Origin: Thermoanaerobacterales bacterium
Lineage (GTDB): Bacteria > Actinomycetota > Acidimicrobiia > Acidimicrobiales > JACDCH01
DNA length: 11,761 bases
Direction of reading: 5' to 3'
Assembly (NCBI GenBank): GCA_017577565.1
Contig: PKRH01000110.1
Location: 1 to 11,761 of the forward strand
Part shown: in pieces, positions 1 through 5,883 of the stretch
How the letters are laid out: the number at the start of each line of letters is the position of its first letter
How positions within the stretch are numbered: position 1 is the stretch's first letter
The notes under the pieces: generated by a model
Seen by the model: the letters and a program-made list of their open reading frames with translations, nothing else
The model's database searches: none
Told to the model about the DNA's origin: nothing
Program-made: the position numbers and the translations under genes

Positions 1-123
1 GGGCGGGGGCGCGCCCCGGCCCCCGCGCCCCCGGTCGCGCTCGGCACGGGCGCGGGCGGCCCGCTCGGCAGCGGCGCGATCGCTCGCCCGCCGCCCGGAC
101 GGCGGTCGTTGCGAAGGGCTCAG
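1..123 (-). CDS. Possible 5' end of a minus-strand gene (CTG start, partial)
   Basis: A minus-strand frame is open from a CTG at 123 to the window edge, giving 41 residues. A strong Shine-Dalgarno GGAGGA lies at 135-130, 6 nt before the CTG, and no ATG, GTG or TTG exists in frame between that CTG and the upstream in-frame stop at 168-166. The predicted N-terminus is rich in Arg, Ala, Ser and Pro (begins MSPSQRPPSG if CTG is read as Met) with an RAAAERAARARAERDR stretch that looks disordered or helical. A TAACCT hexamer at 216-211 could be its -10 element. No family is recognisable from so short a piece. In other actinobacteria a divergent gene upstream of metG is often rsmI, but this N-terminus does not look like RsmI. 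The frame could be a chance opening in GC-rich DNA; the ribosome site is the main support. Confidence 0.35.
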   Translation of the reverse strand, partial: MSPSQRPPSGRRASDRAAAERAARARAERDRGRGGRGAPPP

Positions 124-345
124 GGTCGTTCCTCCAGGATCGCGGCGACCTCGGCGGGCGCGCCCTCAGCTGCTTCGCGCCCTGGGTGGCCCCGGCTGAT
201 CGGTCGGGCCAGGTTACCCACCCCCACGCCGGGGCTGTCCATCGACGACAGTGTGGCCGACGGCCCCGGAGGGCTGGTGGACGGGCCCGGCACCGGCGGT
301 GGAACTCGTGATCGGGACCGTGGCGACCGGCAGTAGCCTGAGCCC
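124..345. other. Intergenic region upstream of metG
   Basis: These 222 bases separate the possible minus-strand gene from metG. They hold the putative ribosome site of that gene (135-130), a minus-strand TAACCT at 216-211, and the metG -10-like TAGCCT at 334-339. A 40-codon minus frame at 242-120 starts with ATG but has lower third-position GC than the clear genes and no ribosome site, so I do not call it. I see no RNA gene or repeat here. Confidence 0.6.
334..339 (+). promoter_or_regulatory. Leaderless-type -10 element of metG
   Basis: TAGCCT ends 6 nt before the GTG start of metG, and no Shine-Dalgarno sequence lies between them. A TAnnnT hexamer at this distance is the hallmark of leaderless actinobacterial promoters, in which transcription starts at the first base of the start codon. 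The same element at the same distance precedes rsmA. I see no convincing -35 box. Confidence 0.6.
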
Positions 346-1860
346 GTGGCCCGCTTCTACGTGACGACCCCGATCTACTACGTCAACGACGCCCCCCACA
401 TCGGCCACGCCTACACGACGGTCATCGCCGACGCGATGGCCCGCTGGCACCGCCTGCTCGGTGACGAGACGTTCTTCCTGACCGGCACCGACGAGCACGG
501 CCTGAAGGTGCAGCGCGCGGCCGAGGCGCGGGGCATGACGCCCAAGGAGTGGGCCGACGTCACCGCCGAGCGGTTCCGCGACGCGTGGGCGCAGCTCGCC
601 ATCTCCAACGACGACTTCATCCGCACCAGCGAGCCGCGCCACCACCGGGCGGTGCAGGAGCTCCTGCAGCGCGTCTACGACAACGGCCACATCGAGCTCG
701 GCACCTACGAGGGCCTCTACTGCGTGGCCTGCGAGGCGTACTACACGCCCGACGAGCTGATCGACGGCGAGCTCTGCCCCATCCACGAGCGGCCCGTCGA
801 GCGGGTCAAGGAAGACAACTGGTTCTTCAAGCTGTCCCGGTTCCAGGAGCCGCTGCTCGACTGGTACGCCGAGCACCCCGGCTTCGTCCGGCCCGAGACC
901 AAGCGCAACGAGGCGCTCGGGTTCATCCGCGGCGGCCTCGAGGACTTCTCGATCAGCCGCAGCTCGATCACCTGGGGCGTCCCCATCCCGTGGGACCCGT
1001 CGCAGGTCACCTACGTCTGGTTCGACGCGCTGGTCAACTACCTGACCGCCATCGGCTTCGGCGAGGACGACGAGCGCTTCGCCAGCTGGTGGCCGGCCAG
1101 CCACCACATCATCGGCAAGGACATCCTGCGCTTCCACTGCGTCTACTGGCCGGCGATGCTGCTGGCCGCCGGCCTCGAGCCGCCGCAGGACGTCACCGTC
1201 CACGGGTTCCTGCTCGTCGGCGGCGAGAAGATGAGCAAGACCCGCCTCAACCAGATCGCGCCGGCCGACCTGGTCGAGGAGTTCGGCGTCGACGGCTTCC
1301 GCTACCACTTCCTGCGGGACGTGCCCGTCGGCCCGGACGGCGACTTCAGCTACGAGCGCATGGTCGACCGCTACAACGGCGACCTCGCCAACAACTTCGG
1401 CAACCTGCTGTCCCGGGTGGCGACGGTCGTCGGCAAGAAGTGCGGTGGCACCGGCCCGGCGCCGCGCGCCGACAGCCCGCTCGCCCCGGTGGCGGCCGAG
1501 GCCTACGAGGCCGCGGCGCGGGCCTGGGACGAGTTCGCGCCCTCGCAGGCGCTGGAGGCCACCTGGCGGCTGGTGCGCGAGACGAACGCCCTGCTCGAGG
1601 CCACGGAGCCCTGGAAGATGGACCCGGGCCCCGAGGTCGAGGCGGTGCTCGGCGACGCGCTCGAGGCGCTGCGGATCGTGTCGGTGCTGGCCAGCCCGGC
1701 CATCCCCGCCGCGTCCGAGGAGGCGTGGCGGCGGATCGGCCTGCCCGGCTCGCCGTCCGACCAGCGGCTGCCCGCGGCCGCCGCCTGGGGCGGCTACCCG
1801 GGCGGCCTGCCGGTCACCAAGGGGGCGCCGCTGTTCCCGCGGCTGACCCCGTCGGCCTGA
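346..1860 (+). CDS. metG: Methionine--tRNA ligase (MetRS)
   Basis: This cytoplasmic class I aminoacyl-tRNA synthetase charges tRNA-Met with methionine using ATP, serving both initiation and elongation. The 504-residue product has the class I HIGH signature at residues 18-21 in an N-terminal Rossmann domain. A zinc knuckle in the connective domain is C126-x2-C129, C144-x2-H147, the single-knuckle form. The KMSKT loop is at 295-299, followed by the helical anticodon-binding domain (about 340-490). There is no C-terminal EMAP-like tRNA-binding domain, which matches the roughly 520-residue mycobacterial enzyme. The GTG start is chosen because MARFYVTTPIYY is the expected N-terminus and TAGCCT sits 6 nt upstream, so the mRNA is probably leaderless. 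TatD follows 6 nt after the stop, giving the conserved metG-tatD-rsmA order. Confidence 0.97.
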   Translation: MARFYVTTPIYYVNDAPHIGHAYTTVIADAMARWHRLLGDETFFLTGTDEHGLKVQRAAEARGMTPKEWADVTAERFRDAWAQLAISNDDFIRTSEPRHHRAVQELLQRVYDNGHIELGTYEGLYCVACEAYYTPDELIDGELCPIHERPVERVKEDNWFFKLSRFQEPLLDWYAEHPGFVRPETKRNEALGFIRGGLEDFSISRSSITWGVPIPWDPSQVTYVWFDALVNYLTAIGFGEDDERFASWWPASHHIIGKDILRFHCVYWPAMLLAAGLEPPQDVTVHGFLLVGGEKMSKTRLNQIAPADLVEEFGVDGFRYHFLRDVPVGPDGDFSYERMVDRYNGDLANNFGNLLSRVATVVGKKCGGTGPAPRADSPLAPVAAEAYEAAARAWDEFAPSQALEATWRLVRETNALLEATEPWKMDPGPEVEAVLGDALEALRIVSVLASPAIPAASEEAWRRIGLPGSPSDQRLPAAAAWGGYPGGLPVTKGAPLFPRLTPSA

Positions 1861-1866
1861 GCCGCC

Positions 1867-2646
1867 GTGGCGCCGCGCTGGACCGACGACCACTGCCACC
1901 TGGGCTGGGAGGGCGACGGCCCGCCCGACCCGGCGGCCGTCGACGCCACGGTCGCCGAGGCCCGGGCGGCGGGGGTCGAGCGCATGATCACGGTCGGGAC
2001 CGACCGCCGCCGCTCGGCCGAGGCGGTGGCGGTCGCCGCCCGCCACCCCGGCGTCGTGTGGGCGACGGTGGGGGTGCACCCCCACGAGGCCGAGCACGGC
2101 CTCGACGGCATCGCCGAGCTGCTGGGCGAGCCCGGCGTCGTGGCGGTGGGGGAGTGCGGCCTCGACTACCACTACGACCACTCGCCCCGCCCCGTGCAGC
2201 GCGAGGTGTTCGCCGCCCAGGTGGCCCTGGCCCACGAGCACGACCTGGCGCTGGTCGTCCACACCCGCGAGGCGTGGGAGGACACCTTCGCCGTGCTCGA
2301 CGCCGAGGGCGTGCCCGAGCGCACGGTGTTCCACTGCTTCACCGGCGGGCCGGCGGAGGCCCGGGCCTGCCTGGACCGGGGCGGGCACCTGTCCTTCTCC
2401 GGCATCGTGACGTTCACGGGGGCCGACGACGTGCGGGCGGCCGCCGCCATCTGCCCCCTCGACCGGGTGCTGGTCGAGACCGACAGCCCCTACCTGGCGC
2501 CCGTGCCGCACCGGGGGAGGCCGAACCGGCCGGCGCTGGTGCCGCTCGTCGGCGCGGCGGTCGCCGGGGCGATGGGCGTCGAGGTCGACGTGGTGGCCCG
2601 GGCCAGCTGGGAGAACGCCGAGCGGGTCTACCGCCTGGCGGGGTGA
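1867..2646 (+). CDS. tatD: TatD family metal-dependent DNase
   Basis: TatD proteins are cytoplasmic metal-dependent TIM-barrel hydrolases with 3'-5' exonuclease activity on DNA, linked to repair and DNA turnover. The 259-residue product has all the family metal-site motifs in order: DDHCHL near the N-terminus (usually DxHxH), GVHPHE (about 75-80), the GECGLDYH loop with the metal-bridging glutamate (about 98-105), HTREA (about 131-135), HCFTG (about 155-159) and TDSPYLAP (about 206-213). Length matches the family norm of about 260. The GTG start lies only 6 nt after the metG stop, so it should be cotranscribed and translationally coupled; no clear ribosome site is seen. In mycobacteria an rpf gene often lies between tatD and rsmA; here rsmA follows directly, 28 nt later. 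Confidence 0.93.
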   Translation: MAPRWTDDHCHLGWEGDGPPDPAAVDATVAEARAAGVERMITVGTDRRRSAEAVAVAARHPGVVWATVGVHPHEAEHGLDGIAELLGEPGVVAVGECGLDYHYDHSPRPVQREVFAAQVALAHEHDLALVVHTREAWEDTFAVLDAEGVPERTVFHCFTGGPAEARACLDRGGHLSFSGIVTFTGADDVRAAAAICPLDRVLVETDSPYLAPVPHRGRPNRPALVPLVGAAVAGAMGVEVDVVARASWENAERVYRLAG

Positions 2647-2662
2647 GCCCGGCCGGCGCCCC

Positions 2663-2668
2663 TAGCCT
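2663..2668 (+). promoter_or_regulatory. Leaderless-type -10 element of rsmA
   Basis: TAGCCT lies in the short tatD-rsmA gap and ends exactly 6 nt before the rsmA GTG. Sequence and spacing are identical to the element before metG. It suggests rsmA has its own leaderless promoter in addition to readthrough from metG-tatD. No -35 box is evident because the region just upstream is tatD coding sequence. Confidence 0.55.
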
Positions 2669-2674
2669 CCCGGT

Positions 2675-3511
2675 GTGACCCTCAGCCGGCGGCAGGTCCG
2701 CGAGCTGCTCGACGAGCTCGGCCTCGCGCCCAGCCGCGCCCTGGGCCAGAACTTCGTCGCCGACCCCAACACCGTGCGGCGCATCGCCCGGCTGGCCGGC
2801 GTCGGGCCGGGCGACCGGGTGGTGGAGGTCGGCCCGGGGCTGGGGTCGCTGACGCTCGCGCTCGTCGAGACGGGGGCGGAGGTCACCGCCGTCGAGCTCG
2901 ACCGCCACCTCCTGCCCGTGCTCCAGCGGGTCGTCGCCCCCCACGGCGTGCGCATCGTCCACGGCGACGCCCTGACGCTCGACTGGGACGAGCTGCTGGG
3001 CGACGGGTCCGCCGACCGTCCGTGGACGCTCGTCGCCAACCTGCCCTACAACGTCGCCACGCCGCTCGTGCTCCGGCTGCTCGAGCAGGTGCCGGCCATC
3101 ACGTCGATGCTGGTGATGGTCCAGCGCGAGGTGGCCGAGCGGCTGGCGGCCGCGCCCGGCGACCCCGCCTACGGCATCCCCTCGGTCAAGGTCGCCTACC
3201 GGGCCGACGCCGAGGTCGTCGGGCGGGTGCCGCCCACCGTGTTCGTGCCCCGGCCCCGGGTCGAGTCCGCCCTCGTGCGCCTGCGGCGGCTGCCGGCGCC
3301 GCGGGTGGCGACCGACCCCGACCGGCTCTTCCGCCTGGTCGAGGCCGCGTTCGGCCAGCGGCGCAAGATGCTGCGGCGGTCGCTGGCCGGGCTGGTCGAC
3401 GCCGCGGCCTTCGAGCGGGCCGGCGTGTCGCCGCAGGCCCGGCCCGAGCAGCTCGACCTGGCGGCGTGGGACAGGCTGGCCCGCGCCGTGTGGCAGGGTG
3501 GAGGGTCATGA
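2675..3511 (+). CDS. rsmA: 16S rRNA (adenine(1518)-N6/adenine(1519)-N6)-dimethyltransferase
   Basis: RsmA (KsgA) uses S-adenosylmethionine to dimethylate two adjacent adenines in the 3' terminal hairpin of 16S rRNA, a late checkpoint of 30S assembly; loss causes kasugamycin resistance. The 278-residue protein shows the family N-terminal ALGQNF segment (about 22-27), SAM motif I EVGPGLGSLT (51-60), an acidic residue at the end of strand 2 (E74 in VELDR), the D98 region (HGDAL) and the catalytic NLPY at 122-125. The C-terminal small domain contains the usual AFGQRRKMLRRSL block (about 227-239). GTG is taken as start because the leaderless TAGCCT element precedes it by 6 nt. Its stop codon overlaps the next ATG (ATGA), so the downstream small gene is coupled to it. 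Confidence 0.96.
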   Translation: MTLSRRQVRELLDELGLAPSRALGQNFVADPNTVRRIARLAGVGPGDRVVEVGPGLGSLTLALVETGAEVTAVELDRHLLPVLQRVVAPHGVRIVHGDALTLDWDELLGDGSADRPWTLVANLPYNVATPLVLRLLEQVPAITSMLVMVQREVAERLAAAPGDPAYGIPSVKVAYRADAEVVGRVPPTVFVPRPRVESALVRLRRLPAPRVATDPDRLFRLVEAAFGQRRKMLRRSLAGLVDAAAFERAGVSPQARPEQLDLAAWDRLARAVWQGGGS

Positions 3512-3849
3512 GCAACCCGCAGGGCCCGTACGGTCAGCAGTCGGGCGACCAGGGCCAGCCCGCGCCGCAGTACCCGCAGCAGCCCTACCAGCCCTACCAG
3601 CAGCAGCCCTACGCCGGGTACACGGCACCGAGGAAGCCGCTCGACCTGGCCAAGCTGGTGGCCATCGGCGCCTGGGTGGTGCTGGGCCTGTACGCCCTCA
3701 AGTTCCTCTACGTGCTGGCGGACGACGACTACGGCGACTTCGCCGACCGCTTCTTCGGCTCGATGCCCGAGCTGGGGACCGGGGTGTTCTTCACCGGCGT
3801 GCTGCTGGCCGTCGGCGTGTGGCTGCACCGGAACCAGGAGCCGGGCTGA
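3508..3849 (+). CDS. Small Q/P/Y-rich two-helix membrane protein
   Basis: This 113-residue protein has a soluble N-terminus (1-45) rich in Gln, Pro and Tyr with imperfect QQPYQPY repeats, two hydrophobic segments (about 51-70 and 90-106) and a short polar loop and tail. The layout, a low-complexity proline/glutamine tail before small membrane segments, is common in actinobacterial envelope proteins, but I recognise no family and assign no function. The ATG overlaps the rsmA stop in ATGA, and a GGAGGG (3500-3505) sits just upstream within rsmA. Its stop TGA overlaps the probable CTG start of ispE (CTGA). It is therefore embedded in a tightly coupled rsmA-X-ispE unit, between two genes that often sit close together in actinobacteria. 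Confidence 0.85.
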   Translation: MSNPQGPYGQQSGDQGQPAPQYPQQPYQPYQQQPYAGYTAPRKPLDLAKLVAIGAWVVLGLYALKFLYVLADDDYGDFADRFFGSMPELGTGVFFTGVLLAVGVWLHRNQEPG

Positions 3850-4553
3850 CCGTCGTCACCGCCCCGGCCAAGCTGACGACCTCGCTGCGGGTCACCGGCG
3901 TCCGGGCCGACGGCTACCACCTGATCGACGCCGAGATGGTGAGCCTCGACCTGGCCGACGAGCTGGAGTTCCGCGAGGGCGACGGCGTCGAGGTGGTCGA
4001 GGGCGACCTCGGCGGTGCCGCCCCGGGCGACGACCTCGTCAGCCGGGCGCTGCGGGCGGTCGGCCGGCGGGCGCACGTGATCCTGCGCAAGCGCATCCCC
4101 CCGGGCGGCGGCCTGGGGGGCGGGTCGGCCGACGCCGCCGCCGTTCTGCGGTGGGCCGGCTGCGACGACCTCGAGGTGGCGGTGCGCCTGGGCGCCGACG
4201 TGCCGTTCTGCGTGCGGGGCGGGCGGGCCCGGGTGACCGGCATCGGCGAGGTGGTCGAGCCGCTGCCGTTCGAGCCCCGCACCTACACGCTGCTCGTGCC
4301 GCCGTTCGGCTGCCCGACGCCGGCGGTGTACGCCAAGTGGGACGAGCTGGGTGGCCCCCGGGGCGAGGGCGGCAACGACCTGGAGCCCGCGGCCCTGGCG
4401 GTCGAGCCCCGGCTGGCCGCCTACCGGGACGCCCTCGGCGAGGCGACGGGGCGGACGCCGCGGCTGGCGGGGTCGGGCTCGACCTGGTTCGTCGAGGGCG
4501 CGTTCCCCGGCGAGGGGCGCATCGTCACCCGCACCGTCCCCGCCTACGGCTGA
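3846..4553 (+). CDS. ispE: 4-diphosphocytidyl-2-C-methyl-D-erythritol kinase, CTG start
   Basis: IspE is the GHMP-family kinase that phosphorylates CDP-methylerythritol at the 2-hydroxyl in the MEP pathway to isoprenoid precursors. The 235-residue product has the catalytic lysine K9 (APAKLT), the ADGYH segment (21-25), the glycine-rich ATP loop PPGGGLGGGSADAA (85-98), the catalytic aspartate D118 in GADVPF, NDLEP (177-181) and GHMP motif 3 AGSGSTWF (208-215). It is shorter than the E. coli enzyme (283) but no motif is missing. The expected N-terminus (M)TVVTAPAKL places the start at CTG 3846, overlapping the preceding stop as CTGA. No ATG, GTG or TTG is available at that point, and further upstream the frame is antisense-like Arg/Ala-rich. 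Translation probably depends on coupling to the small upstream gene. Confidence 0.92.
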   Translation: MTVVTAPAKLTTSLRVTGVRADGYHLIDAEMVSLDLADELEFREGDGVEVVEGDLGGAAPGDDLVSRALRAVGRRAHVILRKRIPPGGGLGGGSADAAAVLRWAGCDDLEVAVRLGADVPFCVRGGRARVTGIGEVVEPLPFEPRTYTLLVPPFGCPTPAVYAKWDELGGPRGEGGNDLEPAALAVEPRLAAYRDALGEATGRTPRLAGSGSTWFVEGAFPGEGRIVTRTVPAYG

Positions 4554-4570
4554 CCGCAGCCCTGGTCAGC
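4549..4570 (+). terminator. Possible terminator hairpin after ispE
   Basis: A perfect 7-bp stem, GCTGACC pairing with GGTCAGC, with an 8-nt loop straddles the ispE stop codon. No T-run follows, so it would be a U-less actinobacterial type terminator at best. It lies just before the promoter-like element of the next gene, which fits an operon boundary. Confidence 0.35.
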
Positions 4571-4603
4571 GCGGATTGGCACGATCGCGCCACGCTCGGT
4601 GCG

Positions 4604-4609
4604 TAACAT
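4604..4609 (+). promoter_or_regulatory. Leaderless-type -10 element of the SPCG membrane protein
   Basis: TAACAT ends 7 nt before ATG 4617 in the 63-nt gap after ispE, with no Shine-Dalgarno sequence before that ATG. This supports ATG 4617 over an in-frame GTG at 4599, and suggests a leaderless transcript separate from the ispE unit. A TTGGCA at 4576-4581 resembles a -35 box, but the 22-nt spacer is too long for a normal promoter. Confidence 0.5.
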
Positions 4610-4616
4610 CCGCGCC

Positions 4617-5405
4617 ATGTCGACGCTGCTGCTCGTCCTGGCGGCCACCGTCGCCGTGGCCGCCGCCGCCCGCTCCACCTGGTCGCCCTGCGGCCTGTCG
4701 ATGCTGTCGACCATCACACCCCTCGGCGAGCAGGCCCGCGGCAACCGCTACGCCACGAGCGTCGCCTGGTTCGTGACCGGTGCCGTGCTCGGCGGGGCCA
4801 CGCTGGGGCTGCTGGTCGTGCCGCTGGCGGCGGGGGTCGGCGCGCTCGACCTGCCCGCCGAGACCCGGCTGGGCGTCGCCGCGGTCCTGGCCGCCGTCAC
4901 CCTGGCGTCGGACCTCGCCCTCGGCGGGTTCCGGCTCCCGGCCCACACCCGCCAGGTGAACGAGACCTGGCTCGACCAGTTCCGCAGCTGGGTCTACGCG
5001 GGCGGCTTCGGCTGGCAGATCGGCGTCGGGCTCGCCACCTACGTGACCACATCGGCCGTCTACCTGATGATCGCCCTGGCGGCGCTCACCGCCTCGCCGT
5101 GGGCGGCGCTCGCGGTGGTGACCGGGTTCGGCCTGGTGCGGGGGCTGGCCATCCTGCTCGGCGTCCGGCTCACGACGCCCGAGCGGATGGTGGCGCTGCA
5201 CCGGCGGCTCGAGCACGCCCTGCCCGCGGCGCAGCGGGGCATCGTGGCCACGCAGGCCGCGGTGCTGGCCGTGGCCGCGGGCGCGGCCGTCGGCCCGGTG
5301 CCGGCGGTGGCGCTGGCGCTCGCCGGTGCCCTGGCGGTGGTGGCCCGCCGGCCCCGCCCGGCCGTCCCGCCGCAGGCGCGCGTCGCGCCCGTCCGCCCCG
5401 CCTGA
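4617..5405 (+). CDS. Polytopic membrane protein with SPCG motif (possibly CcdA/MauF-like)
   Basis: The 262-residue product is largely hydrophobic with about six to seven possible membrane segments and a basic, proline-rich C-terminal tail (PRPAVPPQ region). Near the end of the first segment it carries TWSPCGLSML (21-30), then STITPLGEQ. A Ser-Pro-Cys-Gly sequence at this place resembles the first transmembrane cysteine motif of the CcdA/DsbD family and of MauF-type proteins, which move reducing power across the membrane. However, Cys25 is the only cysteine in the whole protein, so a two-cysteine relay is not possible. The family call is therefore tentative and the function unknown. ATG 4617 is chosen because TAACAT lies 7 nt upstream. 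Its transcript is probably separate from ispE, with hairpins after both genes. Confidence 0.8.
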   Translation: MSTLLLVLAATVAVAAAARSTWSPCGLSMLSTITPLGEQARGNRYATSVAWFVTGAVLGGATLGLLVVPLAAGVGALDLPAETRLGVAAVLAAVTLASDLALGGFRLPAHTRQVNETWLDQFRSWVYAGGFGWQIGVGLATYVTTSAVYLMIALAALTASPWAALAVVTGFGLVRGLAILLGVRLTTPERMVALHRRLEHALPAAQRGIVATQAAVLAVAAGAAVGPVPAVALALAGALAVVARRPRPAVPPQARVAPVRPA

Positions 5406-5406
5406 C

Positions 5407-5426
5407 CCGGGCGGCGCGACGCCCGG
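5407..5426 (+). terminator. Possible terminator hairpin between convergent genes
   Basis: A 7-bp perfect stem (CCGGGCG with CGCCCGG, 6-nt loop) begins 2 nt after the stop of the SPCG membrane protein. It has no T-run. It lies between this gene and the minus-strand bS22 gene, so it could serve either direction. Confidence 0.35.
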
Positions 5427-5513
5427 ACCGCCGCCGGACGCACCCCGACGCGCAACGAGCGGCCCGACCAGGGGGCGCTCGACCTGCGGTTCGGGAGATG
5501 TCGAGCGCGGCGA

Positions 5514-5615
5514 CTACTTGCCGGCGGCGCGGCGCTGCCAGCGGGTGCGCTTGAGCATCTTCTTGTGCTTCTTCTTGCGCATGCGCTTGCGGCGCTTCTT
5601 GATGAGTGAGCCCAT
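5514..5615 (-). CDS. Small ribosomal subunit protein bS22 (AURKAIP1/COX24 domain)
   Basis: This gene encodes 33 residues, MGSLIKKRRKRMRKKK followed by HKKMLKRTRWQRRAAGK, with about 20 Lys or Arg residues. It closely matches the tiny actinobacterial protein known from mycobacterial ribosome structures as bS22, which sits on the 30S subunit near the decoding region; its family relatives are the mitochondrial AURKAIP1/COX24 proteins. The length and the initial MGS-IKKRRKRM are diagnostic. The start ATG at 5615 gives exactly the expected product and the stop is TAG at 5516-5514. It is a stand-alone gene, divergent from tRNA-Gln. A TAGTGT element at 5631-5626 with TTGGAG 18 nt further upstream is a plausible promoter. 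Because of its size it is easily missed by gene finders. Confidence 0.93.
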   Translation of the reverse strand: MGSLIKKRRKRMRKKKHKKMLKRTRWQRRAAGK

Positions 5616-5625
5616 GAGGGCCGCC

Positions 5626-5655
5626 ACACTACCGGGCGCCCCGCGCGGCCTCCAA
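5626..5655 (-). promoter_or_regulatory. Candidate promoter of the bS22 gene
   Basis: On the minus strand TTGGAG (5655-5650) and TAGTGT (5631-5626) are separated by 18 nt, a normal sigma-70-type spacing. The -10 ends 10 nt before the ATG, so the leader would be only a few bases. A 16-bp near-palindrome (5649-5664) overlaps the -35 box. Confidence 0.45.
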
Positions 5656-5690
5656 GCTGGGAGGCGGCGACCGGGGGCCGGCGCGCCGGG

Positions 5691-5696
5691 TACGGT
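5691..5696 (+). promoter_or_regulatory. Candidate -10 element of tRNA-Gln
   Basis: TACGGT lies 11 nt before the first base of the mature tRNA, the distance expected for a tRNA promoter with a short 5' leader. I see no clear -35 box. Confidence 0.4.
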
Positions 5697-5707
5697 GGGG
5701 CGACCGG

Positions 5708-5783
5708 TCGGGGGTAGTTCAACTGGTAGAACGCCAGCCTTTGGAGCTGGTTGTTGCAGGTTCGAGCCCTGCCCCCCGAGCCA
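5708..5783 (+). tRNA. trnQ: tRNA-Gln (anticodon UUG)
   Basis: The 76-nt cloverleaf folds fully. The 7-bp acceptor stem is TCGGGGG (5708-5714) with CCCCCGA (5773-5779). The D stem is GTTC/GAAC (5717-5720, 5729-5732). The anticodon stem CCAGC/GCTGG (5734-5738, 5746-5750) encloses CTTTGGA with anticodon TTG at 5741-5743. The T stem is GCAGG/CCTGC around TTCGAGC (5761-5767). The discriminator is G5780 and the CCA end is encoded (5781-5783). U1-A72 together with discriminator G are known glutamine identity features, which supports the anticodon reading. It decodes CAA, a rare codon in such a GC-rich genome. Confidence 0.96.
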
Positions 5784-5802
5784 GTCTGGCAGGATCTCCG
5801 CC

Positions 5803-5883
5803 ATGAAGTTCCGAGACCTCGGGCGGAGGCCGCTCGTCCCGGCCGGCCAGGAGGCGAGCTGGGCGTGCGACCGGAGTGGGTGA
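5803..5883 (+). CDS. Possible leader ORF overlapping the DivIVA-like gene
   Basis: An ATG at 5803 opens a 26-codon frame (MKFRDLGRRPLVPAG and on) that ends at 5883, inside the first codons of the DivIVA-like gene, with a 19-nt overlap in a different frame. A CAGGAT hexamer ends 7 nt before the ATG, close to the leaderless pattern seen at other genes here. It may be a translated leader coupled to the next gene, or the true N-terminus of that gene separated by a frameshift. It may also be chance. No family is recognisable. Confidence 0.3.
   Translation: MKFRDLGRRPLVPAGQEASWACDRSG
5849..5854 (+). promoter_or_regulatory. Ribosome binding site deciding the DivIVA-like start
   Basis: AGGAGG lies 10 nt before GTG 5865. 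It supports that start over longer readings of the same frame, which would run back into the tRNA gene. Confidence 0.5.

Noticed and set aside
120..242. A 40-codon minus-strand frame starting at ATG 242
   Set aside because: Its third-position GC is lower than in the clear genes, it has no ribosome site, and it ends where the better-supported CTG frame begins.
214..2511. A 765-codon open frame on the minus strand across metG and tatD
   Set aside because: It is antisense to two genes with complete catalytic motifs, its translation is Gly/Val/Arg/His-rich without any recognisable domain, and long antisense frames are expected in such GC-rich DNA.
549..2678. A 709-codon plus-strand frame overlapping metG and tatD
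   Set aside because: It is the Arg/Pro/Ala-rich out-of-frame reading of those genes and has no family features.
3550..3615. Tandem repeat-like CAGCCCTACCAG units
   Set aside because: They encode the QQPYQPY low-complexity tail of the small membrane protein and are not a separate repeat element or CRISPR; spacing is irregular.
4576..4581. TTGGCA as the -35 box for the gene at 4617
   Set aside because: The spacer to TAACAT is 22 nt, outside the usual 16-19 nt range.
5649..5664. Near-perfect 16-bp palindrome CCTCC-AAGCTG-GGAGG between bS22 and tRNA-Gln
   Set aside because: Seven of eight pairs match, but at this base composition roughly ten or more such dyads are expected in a window of this length, so position over the -35 box is the only argument for an operator.
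5761..5783. tRNA-Gln 3' end as an integration (att) site for the region to its right
   Set aside because: I found no direct repeat of the tRNA 3' end elsewhere in the window and no integrase, so there is no sign of an integrated element.
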